Source of the DNA: Vagococcus allomyrinae
Lineage (GTDB): Bacteria > Bacillota > Bacilli > Lactobacillales > Vagococcaceae
Assembly (NCBI RefSeq): GCF_017829975.1
Contig: NZ_JAEEGA010000011.1
Coordinates: forward strand, 124,001-188,000
Direction: 5' to 3'
DNA: 64,000 nt
Shown: piece by piece, positions 45,425 through 54,657 of the stretch
Layout: the number at the start of each line of letters is the position of its first letter
Numbering within the stretch: position 1 is the stretch's first letter
Position numbers and translations under genes: made by a program
Notes under the pieces: model-generated
What the model was told of the DNA's origin: nothing
The model's database searches: none
Seen by the model: only the letters and a program-made list of their open reading frames with translations

Positions 45425-46066
45425 ATGTATTCAACTAATACCCTGCAATTTTCACTGATTTTAGCGATTGTGGCACTGGTCGTTTCTCTCATAAGCAGTG
45501 TTTATTTCTATTTACAAATCAAAGGGTTAAAACGAGATATTGTCATTTACTACAGTGAAGATGAAGAAGATAATGAGGAGAACGTCGCTCACCACGAACG
45601 CCCTCCTAGGCCTGACGCAACAGCTATGGGGGATACCCGGATTGAGTGGATGAATCAAATTACCGAGTATTCTGAGGAATTAATCAATTACACAACGGCC
45701 ATTTTTAAGGCCTCACGAACGGTGATTCAACAAAATATCGCCATCCAAAAAGATTTGGCAACCGCTGAAACTCATCATCTTAAAACAGAGCAAATTGCCA
45801 ACTATCATAATAGTGTAGATGAATATAAAGTCGTCACCTCTAAATTAAGGTTGACCTTTTTTGGGGATAAAAAGAACGCGGAAATTCTTTCGACCTTGAA
45901 AAAAATTAATTTCGTTGTCGAAGGTGAGTATGAAGCCCAAATGGACAATGATATGAGCAGGCACGATGCACTCGTAGAAGAATACGATCGTTTGATCGAA
46001 ACCTATATTGATCTAACCCGTAAACACTTAGCAATCGAATGGGAAAAAATCAAACGCGGCTTGTAA
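45425..46066 (+). CDS. Membrane-anchored protein of unknown function
   Basis: A 213-residue protein with one N-terminal helix (about 7-30, FSLILAIVALVVSLISSVYF) and an acidic stretch DEEDNEE. A mostly helical, probably coiled-coil domain follows from residue 75 to the end. The ATG at 45425 follows GCGGAGG; an in-frame TTG nine codons upstream has no such site. It is divergent from walR with about 230 bp between. No family recognised. Confidence 0.75.
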   Translation: MYSTNTLQFSLILAIVALVVSLISSVYFYLQIKGLKRDIVIYYSEDEEDNEENVAHHERPPRPDATAMGDTRIEWMNQITEYSEELINYTTAIFKASRTVIQQNIAIQKDLATAETHHLKTEQIANYHNSVDEYKVVTSKLRLTFFGDKKNAEILSTLKKINFVVEGEYEAQMDNDMSRHDALVEEYDRLIETYIDLTRKHLAIEWEKIKRGL

Positions 46067-46120
46067 CAAGAGGCTTAAGCCAAGGCTTACGGCTTTTGCC
46101 GAGACAGACAACTAAAAAGA

Positions 46121-46164
46121 GGAGGCTGTGACAGTTAATTGATAACCGTCACAGCCTCCTTTTT
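46121..46164 (+). terminator. Bidirectional terminator
   Basis: GGAGGCTGTGAC (46121-46132) pairs perfectly with GTCACAGCCTCC (46148-46159), followed by TTTTT. The minus strand also has a T-rich flank, so it may serve both the membrane protein gene and the convergent ogt gene. Confidence 0.93.
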
Positions 46165-46192
46165 AGCAGTTAAGCGATAATCCCAACGCTAT

Positions 46193-46711
46193 CTATTTAC
46201 ATGAAATTCCTTCGATTGCCAATAAACGGTATTTCAACGGTACCCCCCCTGCATATCCCCCAATGCCACCATCCTTACGTAAAATACGGTGACATGGAAC
46301 AATAATCGGAATGGGATTTTTGCCCACGGCTGTTCCGACGGCTCGGGTGGCTTGGGGCCGCCCAACAGCTTCTGCCAACAAGCTGTAGCTGGAGCTTTCA
46401 CCGAAAGGCACTTTTAATAACTCTTGCCACACCTCTTGTTGGAAAGACGTTCCCCGCTCGCCAAAATCAATGGCCATATCAAAAGCTTGCCGCTTTCCTT
46501 GAAGATATTCTACTAATTGGGTTTTATAAGGCGCCACTTTTTTTGAATTGTAAACAGGCACTATTGTTTCCTTATACTTAGCAAAAAAAGTTGTAACATT
46601 GGCCACCTCATCTGAAATAATGTCCAGGTAAACCAAGCCCTTGTCACTGACAGCCATTAAAAACTTGTAATCAGCAAACTGAAGGGTATCATAATAGATT
46701 GTGTCAAACAT
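46193..46711 (-). CDS. ogt: Methylated-DNA--protein-cysteine methyltransferase
   Basis: Transfers the alkyl group from O6-alkylguanine in DNA to its own Cys. The active site VPCHRIL is preceded by RAVGTAVGKNPIPI, and GTSFQQEVWQELL forms the DNA-binding part. From the ATG at 46711 it is 172 residues, normal for Ogt; AAAGGA lies at the right spacing there. It lies 16 bp after the alkA-like gene, so the two form an alkylation-repair operon. Confidence 0.93.
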   Translation of the reverse strand: MFDTIYYDTLQFADYKFLMAVSDKGLVYLDIISDEVANVTTFFAKYKETIVPVYNSKKVAPYKTQLVEYLQGKRQAFDMAIDFGERGTSFQQEVWQELLKVPFGESSSYSLLAEAVGRPQATRAVGTAVGKNPIPIIVPCHRILRKDGGIGGYAGGVPLKYRLLAIEGISCK

Positions 46712-46727
46712 CTTATTCATTCCTTTC

Positions 46728-47627
46728 TTAATACAGTAATCGCCATAAATAAAAGGTACTGTAGCCACACCACTGGCCCCAACATTTTTTCAAGTGCAAC
46801 AAAGAGGATTGGGTAGGTTTTTCAGGTAAGCCCTGAACCACTTTCAACGCATTAAGCAAGCCGACATCGGCTGTCGGAAAAGCCTCACCTAAACGAAAAC
46901 AGCGCATCATCACATAATTGGCTGTCCAGGGGCCGATTCCTCTAATAGTCGTCATCGCCTTTTCCACTGTCTCAGTATCTGCCATGCTTAAATAAGCCTC
47001 TTTTGAAATTTGCCCACTTAAAATCAAACGAGCCACTTCTTGCAAATATTCGCATTTACGTCGACTAAGTTTAAGAGCCAACAAGTCAGCCATATCAGCA
47101 TCAGCTATGACAGCGGCTGTCGGAAACGCCCAATACACTTGGCCATGGTAGCTGATTTTTTCACCAAATCGTTCGACGAGTCGTCGCTTCAACGTATAAG
47201 CAAAGCTTAAGGTAATTTGCTGTCCTAAAATCCCCCAAGAAATAGCTTCAAAAAAGTCAGGCACCCCCATTAAGCGCAATCCATAAAATTGACTTGCCAC
47301 ATTCTTCAAAATCGGGTCAGCCTTAGCCAATTGATAAAACGGTTTTAGATCCCGTGTTAAATCAAAAAAATCCTCAACAAAGATCAATAATTTTGCCACC
47401 TGTTCTTCAGTCAGATGCACCTCATTTAAAATTGAGATCCTCAAATAAGCTTCTTTATAGGACAGCCTAATCAAAATCAGCAGGTTGTCAATTTCGACCA
47501 CACGGGTGATCTTCTGACCTTCAATTTGATACATCACCTCATTGGATTCCCGCAACAAGTAATTTAAATTTTGCTGAAAATCAAATTCCATTGGGACTTT
47601 TAAGTGATACTCTTGGGACTCTGACAT
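46728..47627 (-). CDS. alkA: DNA-3-methyladenine glycosylase II (AlkA-like)
   Basis: A 299-residue HhH-GPD base-excision glycosylase. It has an N-terminal AlkA-like domain (about 10-105). Then comes the helix-hairpin-helix TIRGIGPWTANYVMMRCF, with the catalytic Asp in FPTADVGLLNAL. It removes N3- and N7-alkylpurines. The start ATG follows GGAGGTC. Adjacent to ogt on the same strand, which supports the alkylation-repair role. No ada-type regulator is nearby. Confidence 0.9.
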   Translation of the reverse strand: MSESQEYHLKVPMEFDFQQNLNYLLRESNEVMYQIEGQKITRVVEIDNLLILIRLSYKEAYLRISILNEVHLTEEQVAKLLIFVEDFFDLTRDLKPFYQLAKADPILKNVASQFYGLRLMGVPDFFEAISWGILGQQITLSFAYTLKRRLVERFGEKISYHGQVYWAFPTAAVIADADMADLLALKLSRRKCEYLQEVARLILSGQISKEAYLSMADTETVEKAMTTIRGIGPWTANYVMMRCFRLGEAFPTADVGLLNALKVVQGLPEKPTQSSLLHLKKCWGQWCGYSTFYLWRLLY

Positions 47628-47975
47628 TTTTGACCTCCACTTTTTCTAAATACATCGATCAGTTAAAATCAGCAAACAGATCATTCCATTGGCTTATTTA
47701 TGACGAACTTCATGACTTAAGTTTACCAAACATTTTTATCACTATCTTGCTTTTTAATTATCATAAGGCAAAAAAAAACAGGATAGTCAGATGAAACATC
47801 CGAAAATCCTGTGACTTTTTTACTCTTTCAGTATCTTTATATTACCACAAAATGACCGAAATTTAAAGACTACTAATCTGACTTTTTATGTGGTATTAAG
47901 TATGTACAGCTTTAATTAGCTGCTGTGACCAAGGCATGACTTTCTAACTACTATTACCAAGGAGGCGTTTCATCT
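47628..47975. other. Intergenic region with orphan bidirectional terminator
   Basis: 350 bp between divergent genes. ACAGGAT (47779-47785) pairs with ATCCTGT (47806-47812). A T run of nine follows on the minus strand and TTTTTT on the plus strand. No gene reads into it from either side, so it may end a small unannotated transcript. Confidence 0.55.
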
Positions 47976-48443
47976 ATGTTAAACGAATTAGCTGTTTGGC
48001 AACTACAAGCAGAACCTGCTTTACACGACTTAACCACCTCACTAAATAGACGGCTAAATCCTTTAGTGCCAAAACTAACAACTCAAGACAGTCAAGAGCT
48101 CCTAATTATTCGCCATGAACAATTGGTTGCGACTCATCGCTTGGAATTGTCAACTCTTCCCCTTGAGTCTTTGACTGAACACTTGAGTTTTTCTCCCCAC
48201 TTAACTCATCATCACTTTTTATCTTTAATCGGGGAGTGTTTGGAAATCTTTTACTGGATTCGCAATGAAAGCCCTAAGACTATCACTGATGATGACTTGA
48301 TTGATTTAATGATTGAAGTCTTTAATAACCGAACAGAAGGGTCCTTGGAAGGGACGCGAAACTATCTTGAAAGCTGGGTTCGTTTTGCCCCCCCCTTAAT
48401 CTTAACAAAGGAGCTTAACGATGACGACTCATTATTTGACTGA
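47976..48443 (+). CDS. DUF6323-like protein
   Basis: A 155-residue soluble helical protein. The pattern FSPHLTHHHFLSLIGECLEIFYWIRNE...ITDDDLIDLMIEVFN....GSLEGTRNYLES fits the DUF6323 family as I remember it; its function is unknown. The start ATG follows AAGGAGG. It overlaps the next gene by 23 bp. Members of this family occur next to DUF6179 proteins in Firmicutes. Confidence 0.65.
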   Translation: MLNELAVWQLQAEPALHDLTTSLNRRLNPLVPKLTTQDSQELLIIRHEQLVATHRLELSTLPLESLTEHLSFSPHLTHHHFLSLIGECLEIFYWIRNESPKTITDDDLIDLMIEVFNNRTEGSLEGTRNYLESWVRFAPPLILTKELNDDDSLFD

Positions 48444-49680
48444 GACTTTTTCTGGCAATAAAGAAGCTATTTTATCATTGTTACACAAAGAATTAGCCAA
48501 TTATTTAAGTGGCTCAAGTTCCTTACCTGTAGATGAAGTTGAAAATTTGCTTCAATCGATGCTTTTTGTTTTATCACATGGAAAAGCTGATGGAGTCTCC
48601 ATACCTTTACAATTCGAAGCTGGAAAAAAGCAGCTTAAACAGCAGTTGGTAGCCACAAAGGAACTTTACCAGCAAGTACTAAACTCAATGTTGCCTTTAA
48701 GGGTTGAGGCCTATTGGCAAACCGTTCAAAACATTCAGCATTTTTTTACAGCCTATGATCTTGAGTACCATGCCCATGAGGTGCCTGCTTCAATCGATTA
48801 TTTACTAGCTGAACCTGTGGATGACCGCCGCTATAAAGGCCTTGATTTTATTCATCATTACTTGCTACAGTTATCTTGGGAAAATCGCTTTTGTGCTCCC
48901 TATGCCGATCACCTAGACGAGTTATTTCATTGTTACGAGCAACAACTAAAAGTCAATTATCGGTATGATATCAATAACTTGTTTAGCATAATCTTCAAAC
49001 AAACCTTGGCAAAACGTTTAATCGATAAAAAGACGACTCATCTTATTCTGAGTCAGTCTGAGAGCAGTCTCCTCTCTCAATTATTAGCAGAGACGTCCGA
49101 TATTCGGCTTTTATTGGGCCAGGCCTTAACCCACTTGCTCAAGGAAATAAACCTCTCAGATCAGCAATACTATTACAAGTGTTTAGAATCTGTTAGTGTG
49201 AACTTGGAGCAGACATTGGCTCATGGCACTATCGACAACTTTTTTCTAACAGACCCACCTGAAGAACTCTCACACATCTTTATCAGCAATACTGGCTTAG
49301 TCAACACTGAATTCACTCAGCTAATCGAAGAACTCCCTGATATTTCGTCATCCCAACTGCCCAATTTTTTGGCCGATAAATTTAACTCACTCAACGATTA
49401 TTGGGATTTACTGACTCTCGATATTTTAAGTGATCAAGACGTTACCGCCATTATTAACCGTTTGGATTGCCAGTCGTTGATCGTGCTTTTAAAAATGGCA
49501 GGCCGTGAAGTCAATGAAGCGTTTAGTTCCTTTGAAACCACTTTAGACGCTCTTACTGCCAGCCAGCTTCCTTGGTTGCGGTTATTGGCTCATGAGATTA
49601 TCAATCGACCAGCAAACAACCAACAAGAACTTAAGCAGCTGTTCCAACAACTGACCCTCCCTCTGGATGATTTTGACTAA
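48421..49680 (+). CDS. DUF6179-like protein
   Basis: A 419-residue, mostly helical cytosolic protein. The core IDYLLAEPVDDRRYKGLDFIHHYL...ENRFCAPY and the later DINNLFSIIFKQTL match the DUF6179 family as I remember it, of unknown function. ATG after AAAGGAG inside the 3' end of the DUF6323-like gene, so the two are translationally coupled and probably act together. A terminator follows. No signal peptide or catalytic motif seen. Confidence 0.65.
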   Translation: MTTHYLTETFSGNKEAILSLLHKELANYLSGSSSLPVDEVENLLQSMLFVLSHGKADGVSIPLQFEAGKKQLKQQLVATKELYQQVLNSMLPLRVEAYWQTVQNIQHFFTAYDLEYHAHEVPASIDYLLAEPVDDRRYKGLDFIHHYLLQLSWENRFCAPYADHLDELFHCYEQQLKVNYRYDINNLFSIIFKQTLAKRLIDKKTTHLILSQSESSLLSQLLAETSDIRLLLGQALTHLLKEINLSDQQYYYKCLESVSVNLEQTLAHGTIDNFFLTDPPEELSHIFISNTGLVNTEFTQLIEELPDISSSQLPNFLADKFNSLNDYWDLLTLDILSDQDVTAIINRLDCQSLIVLLKMAGREVNEAFSSFETTLDALTASQLPWLRLLAHEIINRPANNQQELKQLFQQLTLPLDDFD

Positions 49681-49687
49681 CCCGTGA

Positions 49688-49721
49688 AAAACAGGGCGGA
49701 ACTTAAGTCCCACCCTGTTTT
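49688..49721 (+). terminator. Terminator of the DUF6323/DUF6179 operon
   Basis: AAAACAGGG (49688-49696) pairs with CCCTGTTTT (49713-49721), 8 bp after the stop codon. Confidence 0.85.
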
Positions 49722-49836
49722 ATATGATTGTTAGCCGATAACCACTTGCCAACTACTGCTGGCTTTTAGCTAAAAAACTAACGGCTTGATTAGTTTAACT
49801 AAAGTGGATATATACATCCTGTTAAATAATCAAACA

Positions 49837-49948
49837 GATAGTTCCATTGGATAATGCGCATAATCATCCGCCAAGAGTGGTACTTTCAGCTTTTTTCTGG
49901 CTGAACGTTTAACGGTAAAGGATGATTATTTAATGGGAACTATATAGT
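49837..49948. repeat. Imperfect long inverted repeat over the helD stop codon
   Basis: ATAATCATCC (49860-49869) pairs with GGATGATTAT (49920-49929). Outside these, ATAGTTCCATT and AATGGGAACTAT continue the pairing with a few interruptions. Inside, CAGC/GCTG (49888-49903) flanks TTTTTTCTG. The helD stop lies in the right arm. It may act as the helD terminator; the inner part resembles bases 20-75 of the window. Confidence 0.5.
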
Positions 49949-52085
49949 TGGAAGGTTCGCCAACATATGGCAAGTAGAGTTCATGCATGGCACGAGAGCT
50001 AGCCGTATAAAGCAAATTCAAATCCTGGCTATCTTTAAAACGTTTCTTAGACACATTGTGGACTATCACCACGTCAAACTCCAATCCTTTTGCCAAATGA
50101 ACTGGCATCAGTAAGACTGGGACGTTCAACTCCATCCGCGAAGAATCAGCAATCAAGGTAACCTCTGCCGGCTCTCCCAGTTCGCGATACAGACGCTTGG
50201 CTTCATCGCTATCTTTTGTTAAGACTACTTTGCGATAGCCATTTTTAGCAGGCGTCAATTGCTTATTTAAATACTCAAAGTAAGCCTCTTGCGAGCTAAA
50301 CTGAGGAAATTCTGGGTCTTTTCCTGGTCGATCAATGACCTCGACACCACTGCCTTCGCCACCGAGTAAATGCTTCATAAAATGACTGATAGGTCCACTT
50401 GAACGGTAAGATTTTAGTAGTTGAACCGACTTAACTTGGCGGTGACTGGCTTGGAAGATTTCTTCCACTCGTTTAAAGCTTGTGCCTTGAGCAAAAATCG
50501 ACTGGTAACCATCACCAACCAAGGTGAAGTGAGAGCCACTGTATACCTTTGATAAGAAATACAGCTGTGCTTCACTATAATCTTGGACCTCGTCCAAGAT
50601 CACAAACTTAGTTTTGCGATTATTGCGACGTTCAATCATCAGGTGGTATAAATAGGCAAACTCGGTCGCCTGATCCAAAGACATCGGCTGATTGATTCGC
50701 AGCCCTGTTGCCAAAATATAGTGACTCTCAATGTCAATCCAGCTAAAATTATTAATACTCCCTTTAAGATTGCTGTAACGACGATTAACCAAGCGATTAA
50801 TTACCTGTTGAATATTCTCGTCTTCTGACCCTTTTTTCACTTTAGCAAACAGTTGATTGTATTCTTCATTGCTCATGTTTTCCAATTCATCGCGCCATTT
50901 TGGTTTCTTACTTTCAGTTCGAATAAATTTCGCTAACGCTTCGTTCATTTTTTCTTTTAAGTAATCTAGTTTACGATACAATTCAACTTCTTTTGGCAAG
51001 GACATAATGGTTTGTTGCATCCACTTAGTGGAGATGATCAACTCGTCTCCCCGCTTAATAGGTGTAAAGTCCATCAATTCTGGTTTTAAATCAGCCACGT
51101 ACTCTTCGATGGCTTTCATGTTATCAAGGGAATTTAAGACCAATGGATTTTTTAGCTGTTCTTCCAGATTTTCCACTTCATAATGGCGACCACGATTTCG
51201 CATTAGATCACGGTAAGTCATCTGACGAGGATTTTTTTCACCTAAACTCGGTAGAACTTCTTCAATGTATTTACTAAACATCGGATTAGGGGATAATAAA
51301 AGCACCTGTTCTGGCACTAGATCATCTTTGTAACGATATAACAGAAACGCTATTCGTTGTAGAATCGTCGAGGTTTTACCACTGCCGGCAATTCCTTCAA
51401 CAATCAACACATCACTTTTAGTATCACGAATAATCGCATTTTGTTCTTTTTGAATCGTACTCGTAATATCGGTCAACTTAGCCGTTGATTCCTCATTTAA
51501 CACTTCCAATAACATTGGATCTTCAATAGCCGTACTCGTGTCAAAAAAATCAACTAATTTACTTTTATTTAATTTCATCTGACGACGATTTTTTAAATCA
51601 ACAGTAACTTGTCCCATTGGTGCTTCATAGCTTGTTGGCCCAAGGTTATTTTCATAATATAAATTAGCAATCGGCGAGCGCCAATCGTAGACATATTGAT
51701 GGTGATCTTCATCACTAAAACCAGCTACGCCAATGTAAAATTGTTCTATTTCTGACTCATCTGGATATTGGACATCCAATTTAGCAAAATAAGGGCCTTC
51801 TAATAGTTGACCGATATTTCGTTTTTGCTTTTCCAACCACTCGCGTTTGTAATTCAACTGAGCTAGCTCTTGATTCTTTTGCTCAACTTCAATTAATGAT
51901 TCAAAACTATCAGAGGCAGATGACGTATTAATCCGAATATCATCAGATAGATTCTTCAAAAAATTACGGGAATCTAATTCAGCGTCATCGAAATCATTGA
52001 AGACTTTCTCCTGCATCTCCAATAACTTACCATACACCATGGTTAAATAATCTTGCTCTATTGCCCATTCATTTTTTTTAGACAT
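49926..52085 (-). CDS. helD: RNA polymerase recycling helicase HelD
   Basis: A 719-residue UvrD/Rep-like superfamily 1 protein that binds stalled RNA polymerase and releases it from DNA. N-terminal coiled-coil arm (about 1-90), DDHHQYVYDWRSPIANLYYE, Walker A EGIAGSGKTSTIL, Walker B KFVILDEVQDYSEAQ and the C-terminal motif HLAKGLEFDVVIVHN are present. The ATG at 52085 follows TAGGAGGAG; 24 in-frame codons upstream lack support. The gene ends within an inverted repeat. Confidence 0.92.
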   Translation of the reverse strand: MSKKNEWAIEQDYLTMVYGKLLEMQEKVFNDFDDAELDSRNFLKNLSDDIRINTSSASDSFESLIEVEQKNQELAQLNYKREWLEKQKRNIGQLLEGPYFAKLDVQYPDESEIEQFYIGVAGFSDEDHHQYVYDWRSPIANLYYENNLGPTSYEAPMGQVTVDLKNRRQMKLNKSKLVDFFDTSTAIEDPMLLEVLNEESTAKLTDITSTIQKEQNAIIRDTKSDVLIVEGIAGSGKTSTILQRIAFLLYRYKDDLVPEQVLLLSPNPMFSKYIEEVLPSLGEKNPRQMTYRDLMRNRGRHYEVENLEEQLKNPLVLNSLDNMKAIEEYVADLKPELMDFTPIKRGDELIISTKWMQQTIMSLPKEVELYRKLDYLKEKMNEALAKFIRTESKKPKWRDELENMSNEEYNQLFAKVKKGSEDENIQQVINRLVNRRYSNLKGSINNFSWIDIESHYILATGLRINQPMSLDQATEFAYLYHLMIERRNNRKTKFVILDEVQDYSEAQLYFLSKVYSGSHFTLVGDGYQSIFAQGTSFKRVEEIFQASHRQVKSVQLLKSYRSSGPISHFMKHLLGGEGSGVEVIDRPGKDPEFPQFSSQEAYFEYLNKQLTPAKNGYRKVVLTKDSDEAKRLYRELGEPAEVTLIADSSRMELNVPVLLMPVHLAKGLEFDVVIVHNVSKKRFKDSQDLNLLYTASSRAMHELYLPYVGEPSNYIVPIK

Positions 52086-52387
52086 AGACTCTCCTCCTAG
52101 TTGAAACGTTTGATTTGCTTCTTCATTCAACTGCATAACATTCATGACGATAATCACTTCACGAATAAATAATTTTACGCTGATATGGCGGTCTTGTCAA
52201 TCTTTTCAAACAAACGTTCTCGTTTTTTGGCAATTTAGTCCTTTATTACCATTTTGCTAGCCAACTAGGACACTAGATAGGGATGAAATGATCTCTTAGA
52301 TCATTTAGTTAAAAGGGATCATTGTCAGTACAATCGCTTATTTTCCAACGGTTTATTTGCTATAATAACTAAAAGGGGGTCATCGAC
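52086..52387. other. Intergenic region between helD and the LURP-one gene
   Basis: About 300 bp between divergent genes. AAATGATCT (52286-52294) and AGATCATTT (52298-52306) form a perfect inverted repeat that could be an operator. TATAAT at about 52362 is the likely -10 of the plus-strand gene. No gene seen. Confidence 0.45.
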
Positions 52388-52885
52388 TTGCAGAAACTGT
52401 ATATGAAACAAAAAGTTTTTAGTTTACGTGATCGATTTACCATCAAGGATGAACGTGGCAGTGACGTTTACTTTGTCAGTGGGTCTATTTTTTCATTCGC
52501 CAAAAAGCTCTACATTCACAACCGACAAGATCAGGAGGTAGCGCGAATCGAGCAACAATTATTAAAGCTCTTACCTAAATTCAGCTTATTGATCGATAAC
52601 CAAGAGGTGGCTGTTATCAAAAAAGAATTCACCTTCTTTAAGCAAAAGTATGACATTGAAGGGACAGATATTAAGGCCGAAGGTGATTTTCTCGCAATGA
52701 CCTTTAGTTTAACTCGCCACGGTAAGACGATCGCCACTGTTCAAAAGGCATGGTTTAGCTGGGGAGACAGTTATGAAATAAGCATTAGCAAACAAGAGGA
52801 CGAGCTGATTGTGCTTGGTTTGGTATTGGCCATTGATTTTATTTCCCATAACGACGATTCGTCGGCCAGTTCCACGTCTCAGTAA
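52388..52885 (+). CDS. LURP-one-related (YxjI-like) protein
   Basis: A 165-residue Tubby-like beta-barrel protein. Start LYMKQKVFSLRDRFTIKDE and core GSIFSFAKKLYIHN are characteristic of bacterial YxjI proteins, which are small cytosolic proteins of unknown function. It begins at TTG 8 bases after AAAGGGGG; the usual family start aligns with it, so it is preferred over the ATG five codons in. The C-terminal tail is Ser-rich. Confidence 0.8.
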   Translation: MQKLYMKQKVFSLRDRFTIKDERGSDVYFVSGSIFSFAKKLYIHNRQDQEVARIEQQLLKLLPKFSLLIDNQEVAVIKKEFTFFKQKYDIEGTDIKAEGDFLAMTFSLTRHGKTIATVQKAWFSWGDSYEISISKQEDELIVLGLVLAIDFISHNDDSSASSTSQ

Positions 52886-52994
52886 ACTCTTTCCTTTAAT
52901 AAGTAAACTTGCTATACTTGTTATAAGATGACAGTATGCCATACTTATTAAGCGTGTTAAGCACATGTAAGCTAAGACCAGAGGAGATGTCGGG

Positions 52995-53336
52995 ATGCAC
53001 TATTTTGAGCCATTTGTTCACATAATTGTGATGCTACTTAACGCCATTTCAATTATTATTTTAGTATTGGGTGTGGCTAAAGCTACTTGGGATTTTATTC
53101 GCAACGAAGCTCGACGTTTACCGAAACTGGAAACAGCTAAACACAACAATATCATTAAAAATTATTTAGCGACTTATATTCTTCTAGGGTTAGAAATTCT
53201 GATTGCAGCAGATATCATCGAATCGATCATGAACCCCACTTTAGAAGATATTCTAGTTCTAGCCGCAGTTGTTATTATCCGAACGGTTATTTCTTACTTC
53301 TTAGGCAAAGAAATTGAACACACACGGATTGAATAA
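52995..53336 (+). CDS. DUF1622 family membrane protein
   Basis: A 113-residue protein with three membrane helices (about 7-27, 56-74 and 80-100). The stretch YLATYILLGLEILIAADIIESI is the DUF1622 hallmark. Function unknown. Start ATG after AGAGGAG. It is 109 bp after the LURP-one gene and may have its own promoter. Confidence 0.85.
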   Translation: MHYFEPFVHIIVMLLNAISIIILVLGVAKATWDFIRNEARRLPKLETAKHNNIIKNYLATYILLGLEILIAADIIESIMNPTLEDILVLAAVVIIRTVISYFLGKEIEHTRIE

Positions 53337-53339
53337 AAA

Positions 53340-53375
53340 AAAGAGAGAACCAAGGACGATCTTGATTCTCTCTTT
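53340..53375. terminator. Bidirectional terminator between DUF1622 and HxlR genes
   Basis: AAAGAGAGAA (53340-53349) pairs with TTCTCTCTTT (53366-53375). On the minus strand a run of eight T follows, on the plus strand TTTATTT. Confidence 0.85.
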
Positions 53376-53700
53376 ATTTGGCTTTTACTAATTCCTGATA
53401 GCCTTCCCCCCACTGTGACATCGCATCTAACACAATATGTAAACTACGTCCCGTTTCCGTTAAAGTATACTCGACACGAGGTGGGACCTCCGCAAAGACT
53501 TGCCGACTGACTAAACCATCCGCTTCCATTTCACGTAAATTAGCGGTTAATACTTTTTGACTAATCTGACCAACCCCCTTTTTCAATTCGCCAAAACGTT
53601 TAGTACCTGTCATTAACTCTCGCAAAATAATGATTTTCCAGCGATTGCCGATTAAACTTAAGGTCGTTTCTACCGGACATGCCGATCCTATTTTTGTCAA
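53374..53700 (-). CDS. HxlR-family transcriptional regulator
   Basis: A 108-residue winged-helix regulator. Family pattern: CPVETTLSLIGNRWKIIILR, then FGELKKGVGQISQKVLTANLREME and VPPRVEYTLTETG. The N-terminal Cys of CPVE is the thiol-sensing residue in members such as HypR. It begins at TTG. It is divergent from a methyltransferase gene 166 bp away, a possible target. Confidence 0.92.
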   Translation of the reverse strand: MTKIGSACPVETTLSLIGNRWKIIILRELMTGTKRFGELKKGVGQISQKVLTANLREMEADGLVSRQVFAEVPPRVEYTLTETGRSLHIVLDAMSQWGEGYQELVKAK

Positions 53701-53865
53701 ATGCCTCGTCTCCTCTCATTAGTATCTAAAAGGCTGTTCCTGTATTTTAGTAACTTATCCAAGTATAGCGAAAAATCAGCTATTTGTAAATTTAGTCAGA
53801 CTTTTAATAAGACTTGCCTTATAATTAAAGGATAAGCTAAACTAAACGGAAAGAAGGCGTCCACT

Positions 53866-54621
53866 ATGTTTAAGAATTACGGTCCATTGGCGACTGAAGT
53901 TTACGAATTAACTAAACCGGTCGGCAGCTCTTTAAATGGGGACATTGATTATTATAGTCAGCGGTTAGCCGGTATTTCAGGCAAAATATTAGAAGCTGGA
54001 GTTGGAACTGGGCGAATGCTTCTCCCTTTATTGGAAGAAGGATTGACGGTCGAAGGCCTCGACCAATCAGCTGAAATGTTGGCTTATTGCTACCAACACT
54101 TGGAATCCCATCAGTTAAGCACGCCACTCTATAAGGCAAACTTGGAAAATTTCGACTTGCCCGCTGATTATGAAGCGATTATCATGCCGACTGCAACCTT
54201 TTGTTTGCTCGAAACAGAAGCACTAGCAATAAAGGTCTTGCAAAATCTTTATCATCACTTACTGCCAAAGGGGCGACTAATTATCGATTTAGACTTACCT
54301 TTTTATCCTGAAGTGGGAGAAGTGATAACCTCAACTCATGCTCTTTCAGAGACCGTCGGCATTACGTTAGAACGGAAAACCGTCGCCATTGATTGGTTGG
54401 CTCAACATACCATCACACATCTAAAATACGAAAAATGGCAAGATGGACAATTAATTGGCACAGAACTTCAGCAATTATTGCTGCGTTGGTACGGCCTAAC
54501 GGAATTCCGCTTATTGCTGGAACAAGTCGGATTTAAAGATGTCAGCGTCAGTGCGGATTATGATTATCTAGTTGCACCTGTCGACAGCAATCAAACCATT
54601 ACCTTTGAAGCGCACAAATAG
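53866..54621 (+). CDS. Class I SAM-dependent methyltransferase
   Basis: A 251-residue methyltransferase. Motif I ILEAGVGTGRMLLPLLEEG binds SAM, followed by VEGLDQSAEMLAYC (acidic residue after beta2) and a motif III-like LPKGRLIIDLDLP. Substrate unknown; small-molecule methylases have this fold. Start ATG after AAAGAAGG. Divergent from the HxlR gene. Confidence 0.85.
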   Translation: MFKNYGPLATEVYELTKPVGSSLNGDIDYYSQRLAGISGKILEAGVGTGRMLLPLLEEGLTVEGLDQSAEMLAYCYQHLESHQLSTPLYKANLENFDLPADYEAIIMPTATFCLLETEALAIKVLQNLYHHLLPKGRLIIDLDLPFYPEVGEVITSTHALSETVGITLERKTVAIDWLAQHTITHLKYEKWQDGQLIGTELQQLLLRWYGLTEFRLLLEQVGFKDVSVSADYDYLVAPVDSNQTITFEAHK

Positions 54622-54657
54622 AGCAACGATCATCTGAATGGCTGATTTGACCGATAC

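Noticed and set aside
47591-47794. 67-residue plus-strand frame opposite the alkA start
   Set aside because: It overlaps alkA, lacks a ribosome binding site and runs into the orphan terminator.
52086-52157. 24-codon upstream extension of helD
   Set aside because: The ATG at 52085 is preceded by TAGGAGGAG, and HelD proteins begin at the following MSKKNEW-type sequence.
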